Below, piece after piece: positions 8,451 to 16,701 of a DNA stretch of 64,000 bases (the first letter of the stretch is position 1; each line of letters begins with the position of its first letter). Both the position numbers and the translations under genes were made by a program. The notes under the pieces are model-generated. The model was not told the DNA's origin. It saw only the letters and a list, made by a program, of their open reading frames with translations, and made no database searches. Source of the DNA: Brachybacterium sillae (GTDB lineage Bacteria > Actinomycetota > Actinomycetes > Actinomycetales > Dermabacteraceae); assembly GCF_025028335.1 (NCBI RefSeq), contig NZ_JAFEUW010000001.1:2108001-2172000 (forward strand), in the 5' to 3' direction.

Positions 8451-9491
8451 TCACCACTTCCCGGCGTTGTTCGAGTAATAGGTTCCCATGTCGTCCTCGC
8501 GCAGGGCGGTGCGCAGCACATTCATGTTCTGCTCGTCGGTGGCCACCACGCTGGCGCCGCCGGAGGTCATGAACGGCCCGCCGTGCGGCACGGAGAGATA
8601 GTGGATGTTCTCCCCGCGGACCTCCCGCAGACCCCAGCCGAGCTGCACCATCCGTCCGGCGGTCAGGGCATCGTCGGTGGTGAGGAACGGCGTGATGACA
8701 CCGACCATCTCCGCGACCTTGGTGGGGGAGGAGAGGGTGTCGCGGGCGAGGATCTCCTGGGTGATGCCCCGCAGCAGCGCCTGCTGATTGCGGTTGCGCT
8801 GGAAGTCACCGTCGGCGAACTGCTTGCGCTGGCGCACGAAGACCAGGGCGGTCTCCCCGTCCATGTGCTGCACGCCCTCGGTGTAGGACTTCCCGTCGGC
8901 CTCGAAGGTCTGCGGCACTTCCACGTCCACGCCGCCCAGGGTGTCGACCAGACCCTGGATGCCCTGGAAGTCGATCATCGCCACGTGGTCGATCGGCACG
9001 CCCACGTAGTTCTCGACGGTGGTGACGGTCAGCGGGACCCCGCCGAAGGCCAGGGCGGCGTTGATGCGCTCCTTGCCGTGCCCCGGGATGTCGACCCACA
9101 GGTCACGCGGGAAGGACAGGACGTAGACGTCCTCCTTGTCGTCGCTGACGTGCACCAGCATCATCACGTCAGAGCGTTGTCCGACCACGCCGGAGAGCCG
9201 CGCCTCTTCGGGGTCGCGCCTGTCGGAGCCGAGCAGCAGGTAGTTGGTGCCGCTGCCGGCAGGGACCTGGGGCCGAGCACCGTCGGAGGCCGACCGTGCC
9301 AGAGACACGGTGGTGCGCTTGTCGTAGTCGCCCTTGAGCTGCAGGGCATACCAGCCGGCCCAGCCGCCGGCGCCGAGCACCAGCAGGGCGACCAGGCCGA
9401 GGACGATGAGGATGGGGCCGCGACGACGGCGCCGCCGGCGTCGCGGTCGGTCGTCGTCCTCCCACCCGGGCAGATCGATCTGTTCGCTCAT
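8451..9491 (-). CDS. LCP (LytR-CpsA-Psr) family cell-wall glycopolymer transferase
   Basis: LCP proteins move undecaprenyl-linked glycopolymers onto peptidoglycan or arabinogalactan outside the membrane. The 346-residue protein has an Arg-rich cytosolic tail (17-24), one membrane anchor (about 26-47) and the LCP domain from about 80, with NYLLLGSDRR, a RSDVMML segment, SFPRDLWVDIPG and the RQRKQF-to-QRNRNQQALL stretch that supplies the conserved Asp/Arg residues. The ATG shares one base with the trmB stop (TGATG), so the two are coupled. Confidence 0.88.
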   Translation of the reverse strand: MSEQIDLPGWEDDDRPRRRRRRRRGPILIVLGLVALLVLGAGGWAGWYALQLKGDYDKRTTVSLARSASDGARPQVPAGSGTNYLLLGSDRRDPEEARLSGVVGQRSDVMMLVHVSDDKEDVYVLSFPRDLWVDIPGHGKERINAALAFGGVPLTVTTVENYVGVPIDHVAMIDFQGIQGLVDTLGGVDVEVPQTFEADGKSYTEGVQHMDGETALVFVRQRKQFADGDFQRNRNQQALLRGITQEILARDTLSSPTKVAEMVGVITPFLTTDDALTAGRMVQLGWGLREVRGENIHYLSVPHGGPFMTSGGASVVATDEQNMNVLRTALREDDMGTYYSNNAGKW

Positions 9492-10303
9492 CACCCCTCC
9501 CTCCGGTGGTCCCCGCCCCGCCACGCATAGGCGAGGTCCCAGACGAGACGGCCGGCGTCCTGTGCCTTCCGCTCGAAACTCGTGCGCACCCGACCGTCGA
9601 AACGCGGCGCCCAGCCGAGGGCCGGCATGTCCGCGGGGACGGGGTCGGTGGTCTCGCCGTGCGGCCGCGGGCCCTCCGGGTGCAGCGACTCCAGGCGGTC
9701 GTCGGCGTCGAGCACCTGCCGCATGTGGGCGGCGTACTCGGCCCAGTCGGTGGCCAGGCGCAGCACCGCACCGAGCGCCAGGACCTCCCCGAGGGCGTCC
9801 AGCAGCGGCGGGTTGACCAGGCGGCGTTTGTGATGCCGCGACTTGTGCCACGGATCGGGGAAGTTGATCCACACCTCCGTCACGGACCCCGGAGGCAGTA
9901 ACTGCGCGATCGCATGCAGGGCATCCAGAGGCAGCAGTCGGACGTTGCGCGGGGCCCCGGCGCGGTCCAGCCGGTCCAGGGTCTCGGCGACACCGGGCAG
10001 GTACACCTCGAAGGCCAGGTGGTCGCGGCCGGGGTCGCGGGCGGCGGCTGCGGCGATGTTCTCCCCCTGGCCGCTGCCGATCTCCACCACCAGCGGGGCC
10101 TGCCGTCCGAACACCTCGAGGGGGTCGAGCCTCACCTCGGGGGCAGGCAGGGTGTCCCGGACCCCGCGGGGCACGTCCAGCACATACTGCGCGGCCAGGC
10201 GGTCCCAGGCGTCCTGCCGGGAACGGGTCAGACGAGAGCCGCGACGCACGAAGGAGACCACCTGCCGTGGCGGGCGGGGGCCGTCCGAGGGCGGGGCGGA
10301 CAC
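9491..10303 (-). CDS. trmB: tRNA (guanine-N7-)-methyltransferase
   Basis: TrmB methylates G46 of tRNAs with SAM. The 270-residue protein has the Rossmann SAM motif VVEIGSGQGENI (about 72-83), FEVYLPGV, and the family signature WINFPDPWHKSRHHKRRL with catalytic Asp, then the C-terminal TSFERKAQDAG segment. It starts about 50 nt downstream of the Rieske gene, and its stop overlaps the LCP start by one base. Confidence 0.92.
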   Translation of the reverse strand: MSAPPSDGPRPPRQVVSFVRRGSRLTRSRQDAWDRLAAQYVLDVPRGVRDTLPAPEVRLDPLEVFGRQAPLVVEIGSGQGENIAAAAARDPGRDHLAFEVYLPGVAETLDRLDRAGAPRNVRLLPLDALHAIAQLLPPGSVTEVWINFPDPWHKSRHHKRRLVNPPLLDALGEVLALGAVLRLATDWAEYAAHMRQVLDADDRLESLHPEGPRPHGETTDPVPADMPALGWAPRFDGRVRTSFERKAQDAGRLVWDLAYAWRGGDHRREG

Positions 10304-10353
10304 GGCACCGTCCGGGTGCTCCCCGGGGAGGCCGTGCGGGACGGGTGCGGAGG

Positions 10354-10785
10354 TCAGGACTCGGCCTTCCGCACCATGCCGCCCTCGACGGTGAGGGGGA
10401 CCTCCGGCAGCGGGCTCGGCGCCGGCGGGGAGAGCACGTCCCCGGTGGTGGCGTCGAAGCGGGACCCGTGACAGGGGCAGTCGAGTTCCTTCCCGGCGAC
10501 CGTCAGCGCACAGCCGTTGTGCGTGCAGTACCCCGACAGTCCGCGCAGGTCGTCCCCGCTGCCGCGGACCACCAGGACGAAGGGCTGCTGCGCGCCGAAG
10601 CTCACCAGGGTGGTGGCGTTCTCGGGGATGCTGTCCAGCGGCACCGCACCATCGCTGGCGACGACGGAATCGGCCTGCTTGAACCCCTCATCCTCGGGGC
10701 CGCAGGCGCTCAGCGCCCCGGCTCCGGTCACTCCGAGGGAGAGAGCGCCGAGGGCGTGCCGACGGGACAGGCAGGGTCGTTCCAT
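10354..10785 (-). CDS. Rieske [2Fe-2S] lipoprotein
   Basis: The 143-residue protein has a signal region (SRRHALGALSLGVTGAGALSAC) combining a twin-Arg pair with a lipobox ending at Cys-28, so it is probably a Tat-exported lipoprotein. Cluster ligands are CTHNGC and CPCHGSRFD. No cytochrome bc partner lies nearby, so its electron partner is unknown. ATG at 10785 follows a -10-like TATCCT (minus strand, 10793-10798) by 7 nt, so it is probably leaderless. Confidence 0.85.
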   Translation of the reverse strand: MERPCLSRRHALGALSLGVTGAGALSACGPEDEGFKQADSVVASDGAVPLDSIPENATTLVSFGAQQPFVLVVRGSGDDLRGLSGYCTHNGCALTVAGKELDCPCHGSRFDATTGDVLSPPAPSPLPEVPLTVEGGMVRKAES

Positions 10786-10792
10786 GCGGCCC

Positions 10793-10798
10793 AGGATA
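10793..10798 (-). promoter_or_regulatory. -10 hexamer of leaderless Rieske-gene promoter
   Basis: TATCCT on the minus strand, 7 nt before the ATG, with no ribosome-binding sequence between. Confidence 0.45.
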
Positions 10799-10877
10799 GG
10801 CGTGGGGATCCATGGGTGGCGAGAACGGCGGCGCCGGGGAGCGCCGGGGATCACACCCCGTCCGCGCCCCCTGACCG

Positions 10878-11444
10878 TCAGACCTCGTCGGCCGCCTGCA
10901 CGGTCGGATCCCAGGTCGTGATGCCGCGGCGGCGCCAGCCCCGGGCGGAGGCCTCATCGAGGATCTCCCGGCGCGGCATCGGCGCCAGCCGTGCGAGGTA
11001 CAGCGAGCCCTCGAGGTGATCGGTCTCGTGCTGCAGTGCGCGCGCCAGGATCCCGCCCTCGTCCTCGAGCACGATCTCCCGGCCCTCGAGGTCGGTGCCC
11101 CGCACCCGGGCGCCGCGGAATCGCGCGGTCGGCCGGCCGAGACCCGGCACGGAGAGGCAGCCCTCGACATACTCCTCGTCCATCTCCAGCGGCCCGAAAC
11201 GCTCCAGCACCGGGTTGATGACCTCGGTGCGGTGATCGACCCCGTGGACGTCCGGGCAGGAGACGACGAACAGCCGCAGGGAGCGGCCGACCTGCGGGGC
11301 GGCGAGACCGGCCCCGTCGGCGGCGTCGTTGGTCTCGAACATGTCGGCCACCAGGGTCCGCAGGTCGTCGGTGACGTGCTTGACGCGTTTGGCGCGCTTC
11401 TCGAGCACCGGGTGGCCGATGACGGTGATGGGCAGAACGGTCAT
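10878..11444 (-). CDS. def: peptide deformylase
   Basis: This 188-residue metalloenzyme removes the N-formyl group from nascent proteins. All three PDF motifs are present: GAGLAAPQVG (residues 44-53), EGCLSVPG with metal ligand C96, and QHETDHLEG with H139, E140 and H143. The ATG overlaps the upstream YihY stop as ATGA, so expression is coupled to the membrane-protein gene. Confidence 0.93.
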   Translation of the reverse strand: MTVLPITVIGHPVLEKRAKRVKHVTDDLRTLVADMFETNDAADGAGLAAPQVGRSLRLFVVSCPDVHGVDHRTEVINPVLERFGPLEMDEEYVEGCLSVPGLGRPTARFRGARVRGTDLEGREIVLEDEGGILARALQHETDHLEGSLYLARLAPMPRREILDEASARGWRRRGITTWDPTVQAADEV

Positions 11445-12547
11445 GCGTCCTTCTCGGGTCGGGCGGCGGGGCCGGGACGGCCCGCCGGGGGATTGACGGC
11501 GAACGGGCTGCGGGCGTCGACCACCCACGGGGAACGAGGCCGCACCAGGGGCTCACCGGTGCGCACCGACTCCACCACGTCGCGGGACAGCTCCTCCACC
11601 TGCTCGGCGTCGCGGCGCAGGAAGTCCAGGGCGTGGGAGGACTGCGGGGGCAGGTCGATGTGCGCCCACGCCTCGCGGCCCTGGGCGATCTGCCGCGCCC
11701 TCAGGAACTCGGCATCCAGGGCGGCACCTGTCACGATCACGATGTTCGCGAGCCAGATCAGCACCAGGATGCCGATGAGCCCGTTGAGGGAGGTGATGAG
11801 CTCCCCGAAACGGGTGGCCCACGACAGGAGCCGCCCCAGCGCCAGGGCGGCGAGGAACAGAGTGAGCACCGACAGCACCGAACCGAGGGTCATGATCCGG
11901 TATCGCGGCAGCTGCACGTTCGGGAACAGGTAGTAGGCCAGCGACACCCCGATGGTGAGGATCGCCAGCAGCAGCGGCCACTTCACCAGGTTCCAGGTGA
12001 CGAACGCGGCCCGCGGCACCCCCACCAGGTCGCCCAGGCGCTGGGAGGCCTCGCTGCCCAGCACCAGGATCGCCACCACCAGCAGGGAGGTGGCGATGAT
12101 GACCAGGGTCTCGCCGAACACGATCAGCCGGAACCAGAGGAACGGACGGCCCTCCCGGGTGTCGTACACCCGGTGCATGGCGCGGTGGAACGCGGCAACC
12201 CCGTTGGAGGCCGACAGCACCGCCCCCAGGGTGCCCAGCAGCAGGCCCAGCACCCCGCCGCGAGTGCCGCCCAGGGCGAGCAGGGCCCGTGTCAGCAGGC
12301 GACCGTCGAGGGTCGGGAAGATCTCCGTGGCGAGGCCGGTGATCGCCGCGACCGCCGTGTCCTCCAGCCCCATCAGGGACACCGTCGAGACCAGCGCCAC
12401 CGCCGCCGGGAACACCGACAGCAGGGTGTAGAAGGTCATGGTGCCCGCGACGTCCCACACCTGGATGTCGAGCAGACGGATCTGCACGCGTCGCAGTACG
12501 TGCCAGACCGACAGGCGCGGGGAGGCGAGGGCGCGGGTCGGGTGCAC
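11441..12547 (-). CDS. YihY/BrkB family membrane protein
   Basis: The 368-residue protein has six hydrophobic segments between about residues 28 and 280 (for example TMTFYTLLSVFPAAVALVST, GVLGLLLGTLGAVLSASNGV, LIVFGETLVIIATSLLVVAI, LVKWPLLLAILTIGVSLAYY) typical of the UPF0761/YihY family, once mis-called ribonuclease BN. The exact function of the family is unsettled. The GTG at 12547 is chosen because TACCGT (minus strand, 12554-12559) sits 6 nt upstream, fitting a leaderless start; GTG at 12580 is possible. Overlaps def by 4 nt. Confidence 0.85.
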   Translation of the reverse strand: MHPTRALASPRLSVWHVLRRVQIRLLDIQVWDVAGTMTFYTLLSVFPAAVALVSTVSLMGLEDTAVAAITGLATEIFPTLDGRLLTRALLALGGTRGGVLGLLLGTLGAVLSASNGVAAFHRAMHRVYDTREGRPFLWFRLIVFGETLVIIATSLLVVAILVLGSEASQRLGDLVGVPRAAFVTWNLVKWPLLLAILTIGVSLAYYLFPNVQLPRYRIMTLGSVLSVLTLFLAALALGRLLSWATRFGELITSLNGLIGILVLIWLANIVIVTGAALDAEFLRARQIAQGREAWAHIDLPPQSSHALDFLRRDAEQVEELSRDVVESVRTGEPLVRPRSPWVVDARSPFAVNPPAGRPGPAARPEKDA

Positions 12548-12553
12548 CTGAGC

Positions 12554-12559
12554 ACGGTA
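12554..12559 (-). promoter_or_regulatory. -10 hexamer of leaderless YihY promoter
   Basis: TACCGT on the minus strand, 6 nt before the chosen GTG, in the short gap behind the GH65 gene. It would let yihY-def be transcribed apart from the GH65 operon. Confidence 0.4.
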
Positions 12560-12585
12560 CCGCGCCCGGGCGTCCCGCACCCGGT

Positions 12586-15117
12586 TCAGGGTTGGGTGCC
12601 CTCGAACGCGTCGGCCGCCGCCATGTCCCACGGGGAGTCCGGGTTCTCCGGTACCGCGCTGGAGAGCAGGGAGCCGTCATCGCGGGCGTTCCCCACCCCG
12701 ACGGGGCTGATGAGGTCGTGGCCGTCGAGCACGGGACCCTGGTCGGCCAGCTGCACCACGGCGCCCTCGGCGGTGATCCGCACACTCTCCCCGCGCACCT
12801 CGACCTCCAGGTCCGGGCCGTCCTCGAGGGTGAAGCGGATCGCGTCGCGCACCAGGTGCACGCGGAACCGCGAGCCCCGCACGCTCAGCGGGAAGGTGAG
12901 GGAGGGCCAGTCGGCAGGCAGACGCGGATCGAAGGTGATGCGGCCGCGTTCGTGGCGCATGCCGCCGAAGCCGTGCACCAGCGCGTTCCACACGCCGCCA
13001 GCGGAGGCGATGTGCACCCCATCGGCGGTGTTGTGGTGGAGGTCCGCGAGGTCGACATAGAGCCCCGCCCGGAAATAGTCCAGGGCGGCGTCCTGGTAGC
13101 CGACCTCCGCCGCCATGATCGACTGCACCACCGCCGAGAGCGACGAATCGCCCGTGGTGATCGGGTCGTAGTACTCGAAGTCGGCGCGCTTCTCCTCGGC
13201 GGTGAACTCCGCGCCCCGCAGGAACAGGGCCAGCACCACGTCGGCCTGCTTGAGCACCTGGAAGCGGTAGATCACCAGCGGGTGGAAGTTCAACAGCAGA
13301 GGGAAGGCCTCATCGGGGGTGCGGGAGAGGTCCCACACCTCCCGGTCGAGGAAGCGGTCGTCCTGCTGGTGGATGCCGAAGGACTCGTCCCGCGGCAGGA
13401 ACATCCCGGCGGCGCAGCGCCGCCATTCACGCGGCTCGTCCGGGGTGATCTCCAGTTCCGAGACCAGGGCGCTGAAGGTGTCCTCATCGCGGGTGCGCAG
13501 GTCCAGCAGGGCCTCGGCGGCACGTTCCAGGTTGTACTTCGCCATCACGTTGGTGAACAGGTTGTTGTTCACCACGGTGGTGTATTCGTCCGGGCCGGTG
13601 ACCCCGTGGATGTGGAAGGCGCTCTCGGCGTTGTGCCGCCAGAACCCGAGGTCGGCCCACATGCGGGCGGTCTCCACCAGCACCCGCACCCCGTGGCGGT
13701 CGTGGAAACCGACGTCCCCGGTCACATCCGCGTAGGTGGCGAAGGCGTACGCGACGTCGGCGTCGATGTGGTACTGGGCGGTGCCGGCGGCGTAGTAGGC
13801 GGAGGCCTCCTCGCCGTTGATGGTGCGCCAGGGGAACAGTGCTCCGCGCTGGGCGAGCTCCCGGGCCCGCTCCCGCGCCTTCGGCAGCAGCATGGAGCGG
13901 AACCGCAGCACATTGCGGGCCCAGGTGGGGGAGGTGAAGGCCAGGAACGGGACCACGTACACGTCGGTGTCCCAGAAGTAGTGGCCCTCGTACCCGGAAC
14001 CGGTGAGGCCCTTCGCGGGCACCCCCCATCCGTCGGAGCGGGCGGCGGCCTGCGCCAGCTGGAACAGGTTCCAGCGGATGGCCTGCTGGCGCCCGGTGTG
14101 GCCCGCGACGACGACGTCGGTGCGGCGCCAGAAGTCGGTGAGGTAGTCGTGCTGCGCCTGCCGGTAGTGGTCGTGGCCGTCCTCCCGCACCCGGTCCAGG
14201 GTGCGGTGGCAGCGGTCGAACAGCTCACGGTGATGCACCGAGCGGGAGGTGTGGTACGCGACGGCCTTCTCGATCCGCACGGTGCTGCCCTCGGTCATCC
14301 GCATGCGGAACACGTGGTGGGCCTGGTCCTCCTGCGTGGTGATCTCGTCGTCGATCTCCACGTCACCGTGGGCGTGGTGCTCGGCGCCGACGGCGAGGGT
14401 CATGCGGCTCTGCGCGGTGCGGAACCCCAGCAGCATTCGGTCCTCCCCGCGCCACTGGTCCTGCGGCTCAAGCACCCGATGGGAGAACGCGGTGGTGCGG
14501 CGCGGATCGTCCTTGTCGGTGAGGGTGCCGTGCCCGCCCGCGCCGACGTCGTCGGCGACGTCCTGCCGGTTGAGGATCTGCGAACTGACGATCACCGGGG
14601 CGTCCCCCTCGAGCATCGTCACCTCGAGGCTCATCAGCGCCAGATGCCGCTCGGTGAACGACACCATGCGCTCGGACCGCACCCGCACCCGCTTCCCGGC
14701 GGGGGTGCGCCACACCAGCGAGCGACGCACCACCCCGTCGCGCATGTCGAGGCTGCGCTCATAGTCCTCGAGGTCCGCGACCGACAACAGCAGCGGCTCG
14801 TCGTCCACATACAGCTTCATGATCGTGGAGTCCGGGACGTTCACGATCGTCTGTCCCACCTTCGCGAACCCGAAGGCGCTCTCGGCGTGGTTGATGGTCC
14901 AGGTCTCGTGGAACCCGTTGATGAAGGTGCCGTGGGCGGAGACATCGCGGCCCTCCTCCGGGGTGCCGCGCATGCCGAGATACCCGTTGGCGGTGGCGAA
15001 CAGCGTCTCCACGTGGCCCAGGTCCATGCCGGGGCGGGCCTCCACCAGGCGCCACTCGTCGGCCGGCAGATGCGCCCGGTCGACGGGGTCGTGCGCCACG
15101 CCGCGCAGGCGGCTCAC
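12586..15117 (-). CDS. glycoside hydrolase family 65 disaccharide phosphorylase
   Basis: The 843-residue protein has the GH65 layout: N-terminal beta-sandwich (to about 290), helical linker, (alpha/alpha)6 barrel and C-terminal beta-sheet. YFWDTDVYVVPF and GVTGPDEYT contain the barrel core, with E511 of GPDEY the likely general acid; the phosphate site is in the LLNFHPLVIYRF region. Such enzymes cleave maltose, trehalose or kojibiose with phosphate to glucose and beta-glucose 1-phosphate. The GTG overlaps the stop of the beta-phosphoglucomutase-like gene by 4 nt, which supplies the next step. Which disaccharide is used cannot be read from sequence. Confidence 0.9.
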   Translation of the reverse strand: MSRLRGVAHDPVDRAHLPADEWRLVEARPGMDLGHVETLFATANGYLGMRGTPEEGRDVSAHGTFINGFHETWTINHAESAFGFAKVGQTIVNVPDSTIMKLYVDDEPLLLSVADLEDYERSLDMRDGVVRRSLVWRTPAGKRVRVRSERMVSFTERHLALMSLEVTMLEGDAPVIVSSQILNRQDVADDVGAGGHGTLTDKDDPRRTTAFSHRVLEPQDQWRGEDRMLLGFRTAQSRMTLAVGAEHHAHGDVEIDDEITTQEDQAHHVFRMRMTEGSTVRIEKAVAYHTSRSVHHRELFDRCHRTLDRVREDGHDHYRQAQHDYLTDFWRRTDVVVAGHTGRQQAIRWNLFQLAQAAARSDGWGVPAKGLTGSGYEGHYFWDTDVYVVPFLAFTSPTWARNVLRFRSMLLPKARERARELAQRGALFPWRTINGEEASAYYAAGTAQYHIDADVAYAFATYADVTGDVGFHDRHGVRVLVETARMWADLGFWRHNAESAFHIHGVTGPDEYTTVVNNNLFTNVMAKYNLERAAEALLDLRTRDEDTFSALVSELEITPDEPREWRRCAAGMFLPRDESFGIHQQDDRFLDREVWDLSRTPDEAFPLLLNFHPLVIYRFQVLKQADVVLALFLRGAEFTAEEKRADFEYYDPITTGDSSLSAVVQSIMAAEVGYQDAALDYFRAGLYVDLADLHHNTADGVHIASAGGVWNALVHGFGGMRHERGRITFDPRLPADWPSLTFPLSVRGSRFRVHLVRDAIRFTLEDGPDLEVEVRGESVRITAEGAVVQLADQGPVLDGHDLISPVGVGNARDDGSLLSSAVPENPDSPWDMAAADAFEGTQP

Positions 15118-15899
15118 GCGAGCTCCTCCAGGTCGTCGACGACGAGGGTGGCCCCGGCCCCGCGCAGCGCCTCCCGGCCCGCGCCCCGGTTCACGCCGAC
15201 CACGGCGCCGAACCCGCCGGCGGCCCCGGCGCGCACCCCGGAGACGGCGTCCTCGTAGACCACGGCATCCTGCGGGTCCACACCCAGCAGGCGGGCCGCG
15301 TGCAGGAAGGTGTCGGGGGCGGGCTTGCCGGGGAGGTCCTGTGCGGCGGCGACGTTCCCGTCGACGATCTCCACGAAACGCTCCAGGATCCCGGCGCCTC
15401 GCAGCACCTGCTGGGCGTTGCGGGAGCTCGAGACGATCGCCAGGCGGGCATCGGAGGGCAGCGTGTCGAGGTAGGCGAGGGTGCCGGGGTAGGCCTGCAC
15501 CCCCTCCTCCTCGATCATCGTGAGGACCAGGTCGTTCTTGCGGTTGCCCAGACCGCGCACGGTCTCCTCCCCGGCGGGCTGGTCGGCGGGGTCGTCATCG
15601 CCGCCCTCCGGCAGCTCGATGCCGCGGGAGGCGAGCATCTCCCGCACGCCGTCGTACCGGGGGCGGCCGTCGACATGCGAGTAGTAGTCGGCGTCGGTGT
15701 ACGGCTCACTGACCCCACGGGAGGTGAGGAACTCGTCGAACATGCGCGCCCAGGCGCGCATGTGGATCACCGCGGTGGGGGTGATGACACCGTCGAGGTC
15801 GAACAGGTGGGCGAGGAACGCGGCGGGCGACCCCCCGCGCTGGGGGGTCGTGTCGCCGGGCGTGTCGGAGGGCACGGGGGCGGTCGCGTCGGAATTCAC
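15114..15899 (-). CDS. beta-phosphoglucomutase-like HAD hydrolase
   Basis: The 261-residue HAD-superfamily protein has the catalytic DLDGVIT motif, the cap domain with WARMFDEFL, motif II VSSSRN, the Lys of GKPAPDTF and the acidic VYEDAVSG motif. Coupled to the GH65 gene, it most likely converts beta-glucose 1-phosphate to glucose 6-phosphate. A GTG at 15908 falls inside the -10 hexamer TAGGGT (minus strand, 15907-15912), so I take GTG at 15899, 7 nt downstream of that hexamer, as a leaderless start. Confidence 0.85.
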   Translation of the reverse strand: MNSDATAPVPSDTPGDTTPQRGGSPAAFLAHLFDLDGVITPTAVIHMRAWARMFDEFLTSRGVSEPYTDADYYSHVDGRPRYDGVREMLASRGIELPEGGDDDPADQPAGEETVRGLGNRKNDLVLTMIEEEGVQAYPGTLAYLDTLPSDARLAIVSSSRNAQQVLRGAGILERFVEIVDGNVAAAQDLPGKPAPDTFLHAARLLGVDPQDAVVYEDAVSGVRAGAAGGFGAVVGVNRGAGREALRGAGATLVVDDLEELA

Positions 15900-15906
15900 G
15901 GCCGCC

Positions 15907-15912
15907 ACCCTA
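15907..15912 (-). promoter_or_regulatory. -10 hexamer of leaderless HAD-GH65 operon promoter
   Basis: TAGGGT on the minus strand lies 7 nt before GTG 15899 and overlaps the alternative GTG at 15908. Confidence 0.45.
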
Positions 15913-16032
15913 CTGGCAGGCTCCGACGGTCACACCGGGTCGTCCGCTTCCCGCCGATCGCTGTGGACCACCCCCGCCTCCGGCGCGTAGTCTTCGCTCG
16001 TCCGCCCCCACCCTTTCCCCGCCGGAGCCTCT

Positions 16033-16701
16033 ATGCCCGAGACCGCGACGGCCCCTGCCATCGACGCCGTCACCCGGACCGTGGACCTCATGCCCGAGGA
16101 CGACCGCCTGCATGTGCGGACGACCCTGCGGACGAACCTGGCGGTGCCCGCCGCGCGGGTGTGGCCGCTGCTGACCGACCCCGCCGAACTCGCCACCTGG
16201 TACGGGCCCGTGCAGGGCGATCTGCGCGAGGGCGGTGCGTTCACCGCGCTGGGCGGGGCTTCCGGGCGGATCCTGCGGGTCGAGGAACCCCACCGCCTCA
16301 GCCTGACCTGGGAGTACGCCGGGCAGGCCGATCCCCTGGAACTCTTCCTGGACCCCGAGGACGACGGCACCACCGAGCTGCGGTTGGTGCATGAGGTGAC
16401 GATGGCGCAGGAGGTCTTCGACCGCTTCGGCCCCGGCGCCACCGCCGTCGGCTGGGACCTCGCGCTGCTGGGTCTCGCCGCCCGCACCGAGGGCTGGCGC
16501 ACCACCTGCCAGGCGCTGGTCCCGGTGCCGGGGCCCGCCTGGCTGGTGAGCGAGGAGGGTCGCGAGTACGTGCGCGCCTGGTCGATCCGCTGGGCCGCAG
16601 CCTCGATCGCCGCCGGAACCGATGAGACGGCGGCGCGCCGCGCCGAGGCCGAGACCACCCGCGCCTACGGCGGGGAGACCGCAGCGGTCCCCGCCTCGTG
16701 A
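16033..16701 (+). CDS. SRPBCC/AHSA1-domain protein
   Basis: The 222-residue protein contains an AHSA1/START-like helix-grip domain (about 25-165): VPAARVWPLLTDPAELATWYGPVQGDLREGG is split across helix and strand as in the family, followed by RILRVEEPHRLSLTWEY and the long C-terminal helix GWDLALLGLAA. Members bind hydrophobic ligands or act as Hsp90-activator homologues, and no specific ligand can be assigned. The stop overlaps the MFS GTG by 4 nt, implying coupled expression. Confidence 0.8.
   Translation: MPETATAPAIDAVTRTVDLMPEDDRLHVRTTLRTNLAVPAARVWPLLTDPAELATWYGPVQGDLREGGAFTALGGASGRILRVEEPHRLSLTWEYAGQADPLELFLDPEDDGTTELRLVHEVTMAQEVFDRFGPGATAVGWDLALLGLAARTEGWRTTCQALVPVPGPAWLVSEEGREYVRAWSIRWAAASIAAGTDETAARRAEAETTRAYGGETAAVPAS

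Noticed and set aside
15908-15908. GTG at 15908 as the HAD gene start
   Set aside because: It lies within the -10 hexamer; GTG at 15899 fits the leaderless spacing.
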